Shown piece by piece: positions 35,444 to 43,734 of a stretch of DNA of 64,000 bases. How positions within the stretch are numbered: position 1 is the first letter of the stretch; each line of letters begins with the position of its first letter. Made by a program: the position numbers and the translations under genes. The notes below the pieces were generated by a model. The model made no database searches. It worked only from the letters and a program-made list of their open reading frames with translations, and was not told the DNA's origin. This DNA comes from Mycolicibacterium sp. HK-90 (GTDB lineage Bacteria; Actinomycetota; Actinomycetes; Mycobacteriales; Mycobacteriaceae): positions 6,386,001 to 6,450,000 of the forward strand of contig NZ_CP129613.1 in NCBI RefSeq assembly GCF_030486405.1. The letters run 5' to 3'.

Positions 35444-36472
35444 ATGACCGCAGCAGCAGACACGTCGACGCTCGAATCCCGGGTCGGCCACTACTACCAG
35501 ATGGAAGACACCTACCTGGTGGGCCGCGAGAAGGTGCGCGAGTTCGCCCGGGCCGTGCAGGACTACCACCCCGCACACTGGGATCTCGACGCCGCCGCCA
35601 AGCTGGGATATTCGGGCCTGGTGGCGCCGTTGACGTTCACCTCGGGCCCGGCCATGGCGTGCAATCAGCGCATGTTCGAACAGGTCGTCGTCGGATACGA
35701 CATGTACCTGCAGACCGAGGAGGTCTTCGAACAGCATCGCCCGATCGTCGAGGGCGATGAGCTTCGCATCGACGTCGAACTGGCCTCGGTCCGCAGGATC
35801 GCCGGCCGCGACCTGATCACGGTGACCAACACCTTCACCGACACTTCCGGTGAGGTGGTGCACACCCTGCACACCACGGTCGTGGGCGTCGGCGCCGAGG
35901 ATGTCGACGCGGCGATCCGGCCCGCTGTGCAGGGTGTGATGATGCACGGCATCAACATGCTCGGCGCCGAGGAATCCGATGAGCCCTACCGGAAGACCGT
36001 GCGTCCAGAGGGCGAGCTGCGGATCGCGGAGGCCGGCACCACCCGTACGCCGGGCACGCCGTCCTTCGATGACGTGAACGTCGGCGATGAACTGCCCGTA
36101 CATCACACTCGGCTGTCCCGCGGCGATCTGGTCAACTACGCCGGGGTGGCCGGCGACGCCAACCCGCTGCACTGGGACGAGAACATCGCCAAGCTGGCCG
36201 GCCAGCCCGATGTGCTCGCCCACGGCATGCTCACCATGGGATTGGGCGCCAGCTTCGGCTCGTCATGGACCGGCGACCCGGGCTCGGTCACCCGGTATGC
36301 GGTGCGGCTGTCGCAGCCCACGGTCGTGCCCGCCGAGGGAACAGATATCGAGTACAGCGGCCGGATCAAATCGCTTGACCCCGAGACCCGCAGCGGTGTC
36401 ATCGTCGTCGGCGCCAAGTCCGGCGGCCGCAAGATCTTCGGCCTGGCCACGCTGAACGTGCGCTTCAGCTGA
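35444..36472 (+). CDS. Fused HadA/HadB-type (3R)-hydroxyacyl dehydratase
   Basis: This 342-residue double-hotdog protein has an N-terminal MaoC-like half with QDYHPAHWD around residue 40 and a C-terminal half with the complete hydratase motif YAGVAGDANPLHWDENIA (Asp238, His243). In mycobacterial HadAB the two halves are separate subunits; here they are fused, as in stand-alone analogs known to support long-chain fatty acid or mycolic acid elongation. The N-terminal half has Asp40 and His45 but not the full motif, so only the C-terminal site may be active. The ATG at 35444 is the likely start. Confidence 0.82.
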   Translation: MTAAADTSTLESRVGHYYQMEDTYLVGREKVREFARAVQDYHPAHWDLDAAAKLGYSGLVAPLTFTSGPAMACNQRMFEQVVVGYDMYLQTEEVFEQHRPIVEGDELRIDVELASVRRIAGRDLITVTNTFTDTSGEVVHTLHTTVVGVGAEDVDAAIRPAVQGVMMHGINMLGAEESDEPYRKTVRPEGELRIAEAGTTRTPGTPSFDDVNVGDELPVHHTRLSRGDLVNYAGVAGDANPLHWDENIAKLAGQPDVLAHGMLTMGLGASFGSSWTGDPGSVTRYAVRLSQPTVVPAEGTDIEYSGRIKSLDPETRSGVIVVGAKSGGRKIFGLATLNVRFS

Positions 36473-36527
36473 GGCGCACGGCCCTTGCGTGAGCAGCCGG
36501 GCATTCTCGGCTGAGTCACCGACCGTG

Positions 36528-37130
36528 TCAGTCCTTTTCGCGTTTGACCATCGCGATCACACCTTCAGTGATGAGCGTGATGCCATGGTCGAAGCCGGCG
36601 TCGAAGTCCCATTCGGCGGACAGCGTGATCGCCTGGGGGCCTCGCGTCGGGTCCAGATCCGGAAAGGGCCCCCGGAGTTGATACGCGGCCTGGCTGAGCG
36701 TGAAGCCGACGAGCAGGAAAAACGTCCGCAGGCTGTCGGTCTCGCTCAGGCCGGCCCGGTCCAGCGCCGCCACCGCGACCCGCATGGGCGCGAGCGCGGA
36801 AGCCGGGGCAGCGCCCTCGATCTCGAGCAGGCGGGGCAGGGCAGGGTTGCGCAGGCAGGTGTCACGTAGCGCCGTGAAGCAGTGCCGCAACTGACGCTGC
36901 CAGTCGGAATGGCCACCGTCGAAGTCCACGGACGTGATCACGTGATCGGCGATCGTGCGCAACAGATCGCGCTTGTCGTCGAAGTGGTTGTAGATCGCCA
37001 TCGGCGTCACACCGAGCGCCTGCGCCAGGCCGCGCATCGTCAGTGCGTCGGCGCCCCGCTGATTGACCATGTCGAGCCCGACCGCGACGATCTTGTCGCG
37101 GGACAGGCTGCGCGGCAGGTGATCTGGCAC
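36528..37130 (-). CDS. TetR-family regulator in an operon with a membrane protein
   Basis: This 200-residue TetR has a helix-turn-helix (LAQALGVTPMAIYNHFDDKRDLLRTI) near residue 40 and a C-terminal ligand-binding region. It is read after the DUF1772-like gene with only 3 bases between them, so the two form an operon and an autoregulatory role is likely at the 37629 dyad. Confidence 0.86.
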   Translation of the reverse strand: MPDHLPRSLSRDKIVAVGLDMVNQRGADALTMRGLAQALGVTPMAIYNHFDDKRDLLRTIADHVITSVDFDGGHSDWQRQLRHCFTALRDTCLRNPALPRLLEIEGAAPASALAPMRVAVAALDRAGLSETDSLRTFFLLVGFTLSQAAYQLRGPFPDLDPTRGPQAITLSAEWDFDAGFDHGITLITEGVIAMVKREKD

Positions 37131-37133
37131 CGG

Positions 37134-37613
37134 CTACACCGCGGCCACGGTCAGTGCGACGAAGCTCAGCGCGGCCAGCACTGCGCGAGCGACGTGGGAC
37201 AGCTCCCACCGATCACGCATGTGCCGCCAATCGGACTCACCTGCCGAGTGGGTCGCGAAGAACTTCCGGCCAGTCGTGGACACCTCTGTGCCCTCCATCC
37301 ACGCGTGGTTGACCGGGTGGGTGACGAACCAGTACGTCAGATGCACCAGCACCATGAAACCCAGGGCCGCGGCGGTCCACCCGAACCGGGGTGAGTCCAT
37401 CGGTGTGAAGGCCAGCAGCAGTGCGACCGAGATCAACGAACCGACCTCTCCGACCAGACCACCGATGGTGAACCCCGGGTAATAGATCGCCTGAACGGAC
37501 CGATACGTCGGTTCGTCCAGCCGCGCCTTGCCCGGGTACTCCAGCGCGTGTGCCAGGGACAACCCGAATGTGATCGCGACCAGACACAGCGCGATCACCG
37601 AGAGCGGAGTCAT
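37134..37613 (-). CDS. DUF1772-like integral membrane protein
   Basis: This 159-residue protein has four predicted transmembrane helices: PLSVIALCLVAITFGLSLA, an ISVALLLAF segment, AAALGFMVLVHLTYWFVTHP and AVLAALSFVALTVA. It matches the DUF1772 (anthrone-oxygenase-like) pattern. The reaction is not known. AGGAGG lies 5 bases before the ATG at 37613. It is the first gene of a two-gene operon with a TetR. Confidence 0.72.
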   Translation of the reverse strand: MTPLSVIALCLVAITFGLSLAHALEYPGKARLDEPTYRSVQAIYYPGFTIGGLVGEVGSLISVALLLAFTPMDSPRFGWTAAALGFMVLVHLTYWFVTHPVNHAWMEGTEVSTTGRKFFATHSAGESDWRHMRDRWELSHVARAVLAALSFVALTVAAV

Positions 37614-37628
37614 GAGCACCTCCTAGAT

Positions 37629-37652
37629 ATACGCTGTATATATACACCGTAC
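37629..37652. promoter_or_regulatory. TetR operator with perfect 12-bp core
   Basis: The core TGTATATATACA (37635-37646) is a perfect palindrome, flanked by ATACGC and CCGTAC, which match imperfectly over 6 bases each. It lies 15 bp upstream of the DUF1772-like start and fits a TetR dimer site. The AT-rich core is rare in this GC-rich sequence. Confidence 0.8.
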
Positions 37653-37670
37653 ACCTGGTAGCGCTCGTGG

Positions 37671-38429
37671 TCAGCCCGGGACGTTGGCCTTCAATGTCGC
37701 CAGCGCCTCGGTGCTGAGCCGGGCGAGCTCCTCCGCCTCGCCCTCGCTCAGGGCAGCCGTGAAGAGTTCGGCCATCCGCCGGTTGGTCGCCTGCTCGATC
37801 TCGTCGTAGCGCTCCTTCTTGTCCGCACCGTCGGCGTACGGCTCAGGCCAACCGAACATCGCGGTGTACTCCGGCCCCTTGTTCAGCATGTGCGCCTCGA
37901 CCGGAGCGATGCCCGAGATCGTGAGCGCGTTGAAATGCACGCCGGCGCGCAGTTCCCGGAGCACGAACATCACCTGCAGGGCCCGGGCGGCCGCGTCGTC
38001 GGCCAACGGCATCGCACGCCAACCGGCGAACAACGGCAACCCGGCGATCGGCGACGCGGCGATCAGCTTTTCGCCGAGAGCGGCGATCCGGTCGAGCCCC
38101 TGCGCACTGGCGAGGTACTTGCTGCCGAAGTCCGCGGCTTGAGCCCAATACTGTTGTGCCGCACCGACAGCACCGCGCACCGCCACACCCTCCTCCCACA
38201 TCGCCGAGAGGCCCGTCGGCTCGAAGACCGCGAAGACCGCGCTGACCGTGGCGCCGGTGGCCTCACCGAGTACCCCGCCGCGGCCGGCAACGTAACCGGC
38301 CAGCGGGTTCTCATAACCGGCCGCGACGCTCGCGCCGAAGTTCTCTGGATGCAGCATGAAGATCGCGACGGCCTGCTCCATCGCCGTGCCCGTGGCCGCC
38401 GCAGCGTCCAGCATGCCGGTGTTGCTCAT
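37671..38429 (-). CDS. SCO6745-family protein
   Basis: This 252-residue protein resembles the SCO6745 family: an N-terminal helical region, a GLPLFAGWRAMPLADDAAARALQ segment near residue 155 and VLRELRAGVHFNALTISGIAPVEAHML after it. The family is helical, with unknown function. AGGAGG precedes the ATG at 38429. It lies 19 bases 5' of the operator at 37629, on the same strand as the DUF1772-like gene, so it is transcribed toward it. Confidence 0.75.
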   Translation of the reverse strand: MSNTGMLDAAAATGTAMEQAVAIFMLHPENFGASVAAGYENPLAGYVAGRGGVLGEATGATVSAVFAVFEPTGLSAMWEEGVAVRGAVGAAQQYWAQAADFGSKYLASAQGLDRIAALGEKLIAASPIAGLPLFAGWRAMPLADDAAARALQVMFVLRELRAGVHFNALTISGIAPVEAHMLNKGPEYTAMFGWPEPYADGADKKERYDEIEQATNRRMAELFTAALSEGEAEELARLSTEALATLKANVPG

Positions 38430-38484
38430 GGTTCCTCCTGGTGGCGGGGTGTCCCGCTCTGCGGATGCGCCGCGGCGGTGCATT

Positions 38485-38730
38485 TCAACGCCCAGGGTAT
38501 CCAGCGCGTTCACGTCCGTTGAGGCGGTCCTCCCGCCGCGTCGCCATCCGGGCCAGGAAGTACAACACCACGCCGACGGCCAGCAGGATTGCTCCGAATA
38601 GCCACACCGTGACGGACTGCTGGGTCAGCAGCATGACACACGGCCCGGTGATCTTCCGTTTGAGCTTTCCACCGGATCCCGCGTCCTCCTGACCATCCAC
38701 CGTGGCCTCTGCTGCCATGCGGTCCGTCAT
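38485..38730 (-). CDS. Small single-pass membrane protein
   Basis: This 81-residue protein starts at ATG 38730 and has a hydrophilic N-terminus, a transmembrane helix (VTVWLFGAILLAVGVVLYFL) and an Arg-rich C-terminus, consistent with an N-out/C-in single-pass protein. No family was recognised. It is divergent from the small protein at 38809. A longer upstream reading is not supported. Confidence 0.45.
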   Translation of the reverse strand: MTDRMAAEATVDGQEDAGSGGKLKRKITGPCVMLLTQQSVTVWLFGAILLAVGVVLYFLARMATRREDRLNGRERAGYPGR

Positions 38731-38808
38731 ACCCCGCGGGCCGTGGGGCGAAAACTCGCTGCCCTGCTCGGCTGAGTGAAACCCGTCGGATGCGGGCATT
38801 CCGTCACC

Positions 38809-38982
38809 ATGAGTGACCGCAACACCGGTTCGGAGCAACCCGCGAAGAGCACCGGCGCAAAAGACAATGACGCGAAAGACCCTCCGCCGGGTCCCGAAGA
38901 TCACGGCCGCGATGGCGGAATGGCCACCCGAGAGGTGGCGCCGGATGTGGTGGAGAAGCACGCCGGGGAATCCCCGGACTGA
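38809..38982 (+). CDS. Small hydrophilic hypothetical protein
   Basis: This 57-residue protein is mostly charged and polar, without a signal peptide or transmembrane segment, and is probably disordered. It has many Asp, Lys, Glu and Gly residues. It has no recognised relatives. It begins at ATG 38809 with no clear ribosome site; coding status is tentative. Confidence 0.35.
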   Translation: MSDRNTGSEQPAKSTGAKDNDAKDPPPGPEDHGRDGGMATREVAPDVVEKHAGESPD

Positions 38983-39011
38983 TCCCACCGATCATCGAGG
39001 CCGTCGACGAC

Positions 39012-39791
39012 TCATCTCGCGAGATCCCACTGGCCGTAATCGGCTGCGAGAACGTCGTTGACGTCAACGTGGATGCCGTCGATCACGAATCCCGGATCAG
39101 ATGCGGTGACGACTTCTCTCTGGAACAGCACGGCGGCCGGCTCACGCTCACCCCGCGACCAGGCTTTCGTCTGCCAGGCCCAGCGGTAGCCCGGACTGGA
39201 CGACGATCCGACGACGCCGTCGGCGATCGCCCAACCGCATTGGCGACGGCCACCGTAGATTCCGGTGCGAGCCACGCCCAACACCGAGTTGATCCCCCGA
39301 AACCATTGCACTGCCGGGCTTTTCCATGTCGCGGCGTCGACATCCTCGTCGACACTGAAGAAAATCGGCGCCGACGGCGGGCCACCGGCCGCGGTGTGCA
39401 GTGCCAATGCCGTCTGCGCGTCCGCCACACCCCCGTCGAAGCCACGGGTGAAATCCGACGGGGTCGGCCAACCAGGCTTGCCGAACTGGTAGCAGCTGAC
39501 CACCTGCAGTCCTGCCGCCCGCAGGCGGTCCGCATAGTCACGGGTGACGGGCTTGAAATCGAACGTGGCACCCGGCCGCAATTCGGACACGTAGACCAGT
39601 GCGCCGTCGAAGCCCGCCGACCTGATCTGCTCGGGCTGGACCAACCGCTCGGCGAAATCGACGAGCTGCAAGCCATCGGCCGCCGCGTCCGGTGTGCCGA
39701 GCATCGCGGCCAGCGCACCCGGCACGGCCAGCGCCGGGGCTGCCAGCGCCGCGTACCTGAGAACTTCGCGCCGTGAAGCGGATGGCGTCAC
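39012..39791 (-). CDS. Tat-exported DUF1906 (Rv2525c-like) protein
   Basis: This 259-residue protein has a Tat-type signal (SRREVLRYAALAAPALAVPGALA) and a DUF1906 domain, a TIM-barrel related to glycoside hydrolase 25-like enzymes: VDFAERLVQPEQIRSAGFDGALVYVS at the start, FSVDEDVDAA near residue 145 and GIYGGRRQCGWAIADG near residue 175. Rv2525c of M. tuberculosis is a Tat substrate of this family linked to the wall. It is divergent from the acyl-CoA synthetase gene and is a paralog of the protein at 42169. Confidence 0.88.
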   Translation of the reverse strand: MTPSASRREVLRYAALAAPALAVPGALAAMLGTPDAAADGLQLVDFAERLVQPEQIRSAGFDGALVYVSELRPGATFDFKPVTRDYADRLRAAGLQVVSCYQFGKPGWPTPSDFTRGFDGGVADAQTALALHTAAGGPPSAPIFFSVDEDVDAATWKSPAVQWFRGINSVLGVARTGIYGGRRQCGWAIADGVVGSSSSPGYRWAWQTKAWSRGEREPAAVLFQREVVTASDPGFVIDGIHVDVNDVLAADYGQWDLAR

Positions 39792-39961
39792 AGCGTGAAG
39801 CGTATCCAGGGGTACTGGTGCATCTCCAGTCTCGGCCGGTACTGAACCCGGCTCGCGAAAGGGTCACATTCGGCTTCGTTGGCGAAACAGGTCCGTACCG
39901 CGGACAGATGAACCAAAATGGCTAGTCACAGCTAACTACCGACGCTCGGGGCGGAACCACC

Positions 39962-42049
39962 GTGGCACGAGACGTGATCGCCGTCGACACAACGCTCGAT
40001 CACCCATGTCCGGATATCTGGCCCATCCTGGAGACGCCGAATCTGTACCCACGGTTCTTTCGCGGCGTCGGTTCGTGCGAACAAGTCGCCGGAGACCCGC
40101 AGCTCCTCGAGGTGCGGCTGTCCACCTCTCGCGGTGCCGTCGTGGTGCATGAGATGCGCAGGACTGTCCGGCTGTCCGGCATGGAGCTGCGCCTCGATGC
40201 AACGCAGACCGGCCGTTGTTTCGCCTCGATTCGGCTGACCCCTGAAGGTCGCGGCGCCCGGATCGCCTTGAGGATCTTCGCCGTCGGCACACTGCATCCC
40301 GATATCGCCAAAGCCAGTGACAGCGCGGTCGAGAACTGGATCCGCGAAGGGCTGCAGCGAATTTCGGACTATCTCGAACGCAACCCGACCTCACAACTGG
40401 TCAACATGGGCGACGGGCGATCGCTACAACTCAACGTCTTGAAGACCATGATCACCAGCGGGGTGGTGCGCGCGTCACGACCCGATCGCGGTCTTCGCCA
40501 ACTCAACTCGCTCGCAAAATGGGGATTCACGCTCGCGGGCGGTCTGACGGCCGCCGCCGTGCGATCACCAGGCACCACGGCATCGATCGACCGGTACGGA
40601 ACGTCGACATACGCCGACCTGGCCGAGCGCACCAGCCACTTGGCATCGGGCCTGGCGGTAATCGGTTTCACCAGCGACAGCACGTTCGCGGTTCTCGCCC
40701 GCAACCATTCGGCGATGGTCGAGTGCATGGTGGCGGCAAGCAAGCTGGGCTCCGACCTGGTGTTGCTCAACACCGGCCTGGCCGCCCGCGCGATCGAAGA
40801 CATCGTCAACCGCCACGACATCGACGCCATATTCGTCGACGGTGACTTCGAACCGGAGGTGCGGTATGTCCCCGCGGACATCCCGCGCATCTCGATACAC
40901 GCCAATTCGGCCACACCGCAGCGTCGCTCGACCGAAGATCTCATCGCGACCGGCACCGGCGCAGCGTCCGTGGCCCCACCGAGACAACCCGGCAAACTGG
41001 TGGCTCTCACCTCGGGCACCACCGGCACGCCCAAGGGAGCCCGACGGCCGACGCCACCCGGGTTCGGCGCGATCGCCGCGATGTTGTCGCGCATGCCATT
41101 GCGGCATGGCGAAGTCATGCTGTTGTGTGCGCCGCTGTTTCACACCTGGGGCCTGGCCGCACTGCAAGTGAGCGCCCCGCTGCTGGCAACGGTGGTGCTG
41201 ATGGAACGGTTCGACGCCGAGGAATGCCTCAAGACCATCGAGCGCCATCGCTGCACCGTGATGATCCTGGTTCCGGTGATGTTGCAGCGCATTCTCGAAT
41301 TGCCTGCCGACGTGGTCAGCCGATACGACACCTCCTCGCTGAAGGTGGTCGCGAGCAGCGGGTCCCCCATTCCGGGCGCAGCCGTCACCAAATTCATGGA
41401 AACCTTCGGCGACGTTCTGTACAACTTCTACGGATCCACCGAGGTGTCCTGGGCGACGATCGCCGATCCCGCCGACCTGCACGTCGCGCCGACCACGGCG
41501 GGTCGGCCACCCCTGGGTACTCGCATCGCCATTCTCGACGAGCGCGGTGGCATCGCCCCGGTCGGCGCCGTCGGTCGCATCTTCGTCGGCAATGACATGC
41601 TGTTCGACGGCTACACAAATGCGGCATCGCCTGCCGTCGAAGACAGGCTGATGGATACCGGTGATCTCGGCTACGTCGATGCCAGCGGACGACTGTTCGT
41701 CGCCGGCCGTGACGACGACATGATCATTTCCGGCGGAGAGAACGTTTTTCCGCGGCCGGTCGAAGAAGCCATCGCGGTCTTGCCGCAGGTCGCCGACGTG
41801 GCGGTGGTCGGCGTTCCAGATCCGGAGTTCGGCCAGCGTCTGGCGGCGTTCGTCGTCCGCACCGAGGGCACGTCGCTCGACGAAGAAACCGTCAAGAACT
41901 ATGTGCGGAACCGACTGAGCCGCTTCTCGATTCCACGCGATGTCACGTTCGTCGATCAGCTTCCCCGCACCGCCACGGGGAAGGTCTTCAAGCGTCATTT
42001 GATCGAGAACCGGTTTCCGCTCGAAACGGGATGGCCGGGCGAGCTCTGA
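39962..42049 (+). CDS. SRPBCC domain fused to an acyl-CoA synthetase
   Basis: This 695-residue fusion has an N-terminal SRPBCC-like domain (about 1-150; DTTLDHPCPDIWPILETPNLYP start) and a C-terminal ANL-superfamily acyl-CoA/acyl-AMP ligase: P-loop TSGTTGTPKG (350-359), YGSTE, DTGDLGYVD, GRDDDMIISGGENVFP and the C-terminal catalytic Lys674 (TATGK). The fusion suggests that the lipid-binding fold delivers substrate to the ligase. The start is a GTG at 39962 with a GGCGGA upstream. It is flanked by DUF1906 Tat substrates on both sides. Confidence 0.88.
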   Translation: MARDVIAVDTTLDHPCPDIWPILETPNLYPRFFRGVGSCEQVAGDPQLLEVRLSTSRGAVVVHEMRRTVRLSGMELRLDATQTGRCFASIRLTPEGRGARIALRIFAVGTLHPDIAKASDSAVENWIREGLQRISDYLERNPTSQLVNMGDGRSLQLNVLKTMITSGVVRASRPDRGLRQLNSLAKWGFTLAGGLTAAAVRSPGTTASIDRYGTSTYADLAERTSHLASGLAVIGFTSDSTFAVLARNHSAMVECMVAASKLGSDLVLLNTGLAARAIEDIVNRHDIDAIFVDGDFEPEVRYVPADIPRISIHANSATPQRRSTEDLIATGTGAASVAPPRQPGKLVALTSGTTGTPKGARRPTPPGFGAIAAMLSRMPLRHGEVMLLCAPLFHTWGLAALQVSAPLLATVVLMERFDAEECLKTIERHRCTVMILVPVMLQRILELPADVVSRYDTSSLKVVASSGSPIPGAAVTKFMETFGDVLYNFYGSTEVSWATIADPADLHVAPTTAGRPPLGTRIAILDERGGIAPVGAVGRIFVGNDMLFDGYTNAASPAVEDRLMDTGDLGYVDASGRLFVAGRDDDMIISGGENVFPRPVEEAIAVLPQVADVAVVGVPDPEFGQRLAAFVVRTEGTSLDEETVKNYVRNRLSRFSIPRDVTFVDQLPRTATGKVFKRHLIENRFPLETGWPGEL

Positions 42050-42090
42050 TTCCAGTGTCACGGCGAAATCGGTAACGAGCCTGCGCGCCG

Positions 42091-42107
42091 GATAACGGAA
42101 CGTTATC
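42091..42107. terminator. Short hairpin between the ligase and DUF1906 genes
   Basis: GATAACG (42091-42097) and CGTTATC (42101-42107) pair with a 3-base loop. No T-tract follows. It could be a weak terminator of the ligase transcript or an operator for the downstream DUF1906 gene, which starts 62 bp later. Confidence 0.4.
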
Positions 42108-42168
42108 GAACGCGTAGCGATCGGCGTGGCCGCAGTAGTAACAACAGTCACTTCGTTAACATCACGCC

Positions 42169-42939
42169 GTGCAGATCTCCCGGCGTGACGCGCTGCGCTA
42201 TGCCACCGCGGTGTCGGCGCTGGCCGGGCTGGGTGCGGCAACAGCCGGCCTTGGCGCACCCCCGGCATCCGCCGCCGCACCCACGCTGATCGATTTCGCG
42301 ATGCGTCAGATCCCGGCCCGGGATATCCGGGCCGCGGGCCACTCCGGGGTGATCAACTACGTCTCGACGTCGCGGCCCGGCTCATCCTTCGGCGCCAAGC
42401 CGATCACCCTCCCCTATGCCCGGGAGCTGACCGCCGCCGGGCTGGTGATCGTCAGCAACTACCAGTTCGGCAAACCGGGCGGGACAGCCCCGTCGGACTT
42501 CACGCGGGGGTACGCCGGCGGCGTCGCCGATGCGCGCACCGCCTGGCATCTGCACACCGCGGCAGGTGGCGGCAAGAGCGCACCGATCTTCTTCAGCGTC
42601 GACGACGATATCGACCGCAACACCTGGAATTCTGTTGCGCTGCCTTGGTTTCGGGGAATCAACTCCGTGCTCGGGGTGCAGCGCACGGGTATCTATGCCG
42701 GTATCAACCCGTGCCAGTGGGCGATTGCCGACGGCGTCATCGGAAGGTCGGGCACGCCCGGCCGCGCGTGGGCGTGGCAGACCCGATCCTGGTCCGGTGG
42801 AAAGGTCCACCCCGCCGCAGTTCTATACCAGCGCATCATCGACACCGCCTCGAATCCCGGACCTGTGGTCGGCGGTCTACGCGTCGACGTCAACGATGTC
42901 CTGGCGCAGGATTGCGGCCAGTGGAACCTGCACCCCTGA
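42169..42939 (+). CDS. Tat-exported DUF1906 (Rv2525c-like) protein, paralog of 39012
   Basis: This 256-residue protein has a Tat signal (SRRDALRYATAVSALAGLGAA) and a DUF1906 domain that aligns along its length with the protein at 39012-39791: SNYQFGKPG, FFSVDDDIDRN, WFRGINSVLGVQRTGIY and a final RVDVNDVL. It is encoded on the opposite strand of its paralog, on the other side of the acyl-CoA synthetase. It starts with a GTG. The secreted location suggests a wall-directed role. Confidence 0.87.
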   Translation: MQISRRDALRYATAVSALAGLGAATAGLGAPPASAAAPTLIDFAMRQIPARDIRAAGHSGVINYVSTSRPGSSFGAKPITLPYARELTAAGLVIVSNYQFGKPGGTAPSDFTRGYAGGVADARTAWHLHTAAGGGKSAPIFFSVDDDIDRNTWNSVALPWFRGINSVLGVQRTGIYAGINPCQWAIADGVIGRSGTPGRAWAWQTRSWSGGKVHPAAVLYQRIIDTASNPGPVVGGLRVDVNDVLAQDCGQWNLHP

Positions 42940-42969
42940 TATCGGTGGTTCCGGGCGCACCATAGAGAA

Positions 42970-43710
42970 ATGGCACCAACCCGCAGCTTCGCCGTGTTGA
43001 GCGCACTGGTTCTCGGCACGACGATCGCCGCCGGTGCCGGACCGTCGACGATCCCGGCGCGGGCCGATCCCGTCGACACCACCACCGCCCCGATCGCCGA
43101 CGGCTTCGCCTACCAACCGTTGTGGCCGTTCGCGACGCAGGACGAGGCGGACCGCTGGCTTGGCGGCCGCACCGACGCGGCGGGCGCACCCTGGCATGCC
43201 GACCCGAAGGCCACGGCGCTGCAATTCACCCGGAACTATTTGGGCTTCACCGAGATCGACCGGACCACCACCATCACCGAGGACGCCGACGAAGCCTGGG
43301 TCGGCGTCGGCTACGCGTCACCCAGCGGCCAGTCCGCCACCGCCGCGACGATCCATCTGGCCCGCTTCGGCACCGACCCGAACGCGCCGTGGGAGGTGGT
43401 CGGCAGCCGCGACGATGTGCTGACCCTGTCCACACCTCCATACGCCAGCACTGCCGGCCCGGTGATCGAGGCCGGCGGCACCATCACCGGGGTGGATGAG
43501 AGCCTGCACCTGCAGGCGCGCCAAAGCACTCAGGCAAACCCGCTCGGGGATTCCTGCTGCATTTCCGCCGGTGGCGAGTCCGAGCCGTGGTCGGCGACGC
43601 TCCACATCTCGTCCCCGCCACAGCCGGGTGCGCTGACGTTGGTGGTGTGGACCGGTGGGCACGTCGCCGAAGTCGAGAAGTTTGCCGTCACCGGTCTGCG
43701 AGTCGAGTAG
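42970..43710 (+). CDS. Secreted protein with a Gmad2-like beta domain
   Basis: This 246-residue protein has a signal peptide (about 1-32) and a C-terminal segment (about 160-245) that begins VIEAGGTITGV and ends in AEVEKFAVTGLRV, resembling a Gmad2/Ig-like beta sandwich seen in exported bacterial proteins. It contains a CC pair near residue 194. The central part (about 40-150) is not recognised. It follows the DUF1906 gene with a 30-base gap, so they may be co-transcribed. Confidence 0.6.
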   Translation: MAPTRSFAVLSALVLGTTIAAGAGPSTIPARADPVDTTTAPIADGFAYQPLWPFATQDEADRWLGGRTDAAGAPWHADPKATALQFTRNYLGFTEIDRTTTITEDADEAWVGVGYASPSGQSATAATIHLARFGTDPNAPWEVVGSRDDVLTLSTPPYASTAGPVIEAGGTITGVDESLHLQARQSTQANPLGDSCCISAGGESEPWSATLHISSPPQPGALTLVVWTGGHVAEVEKFAVTGLRVE

Positions 43711-43734
43711 CGCGCGCTCGGCGAGGTCTCGCGG

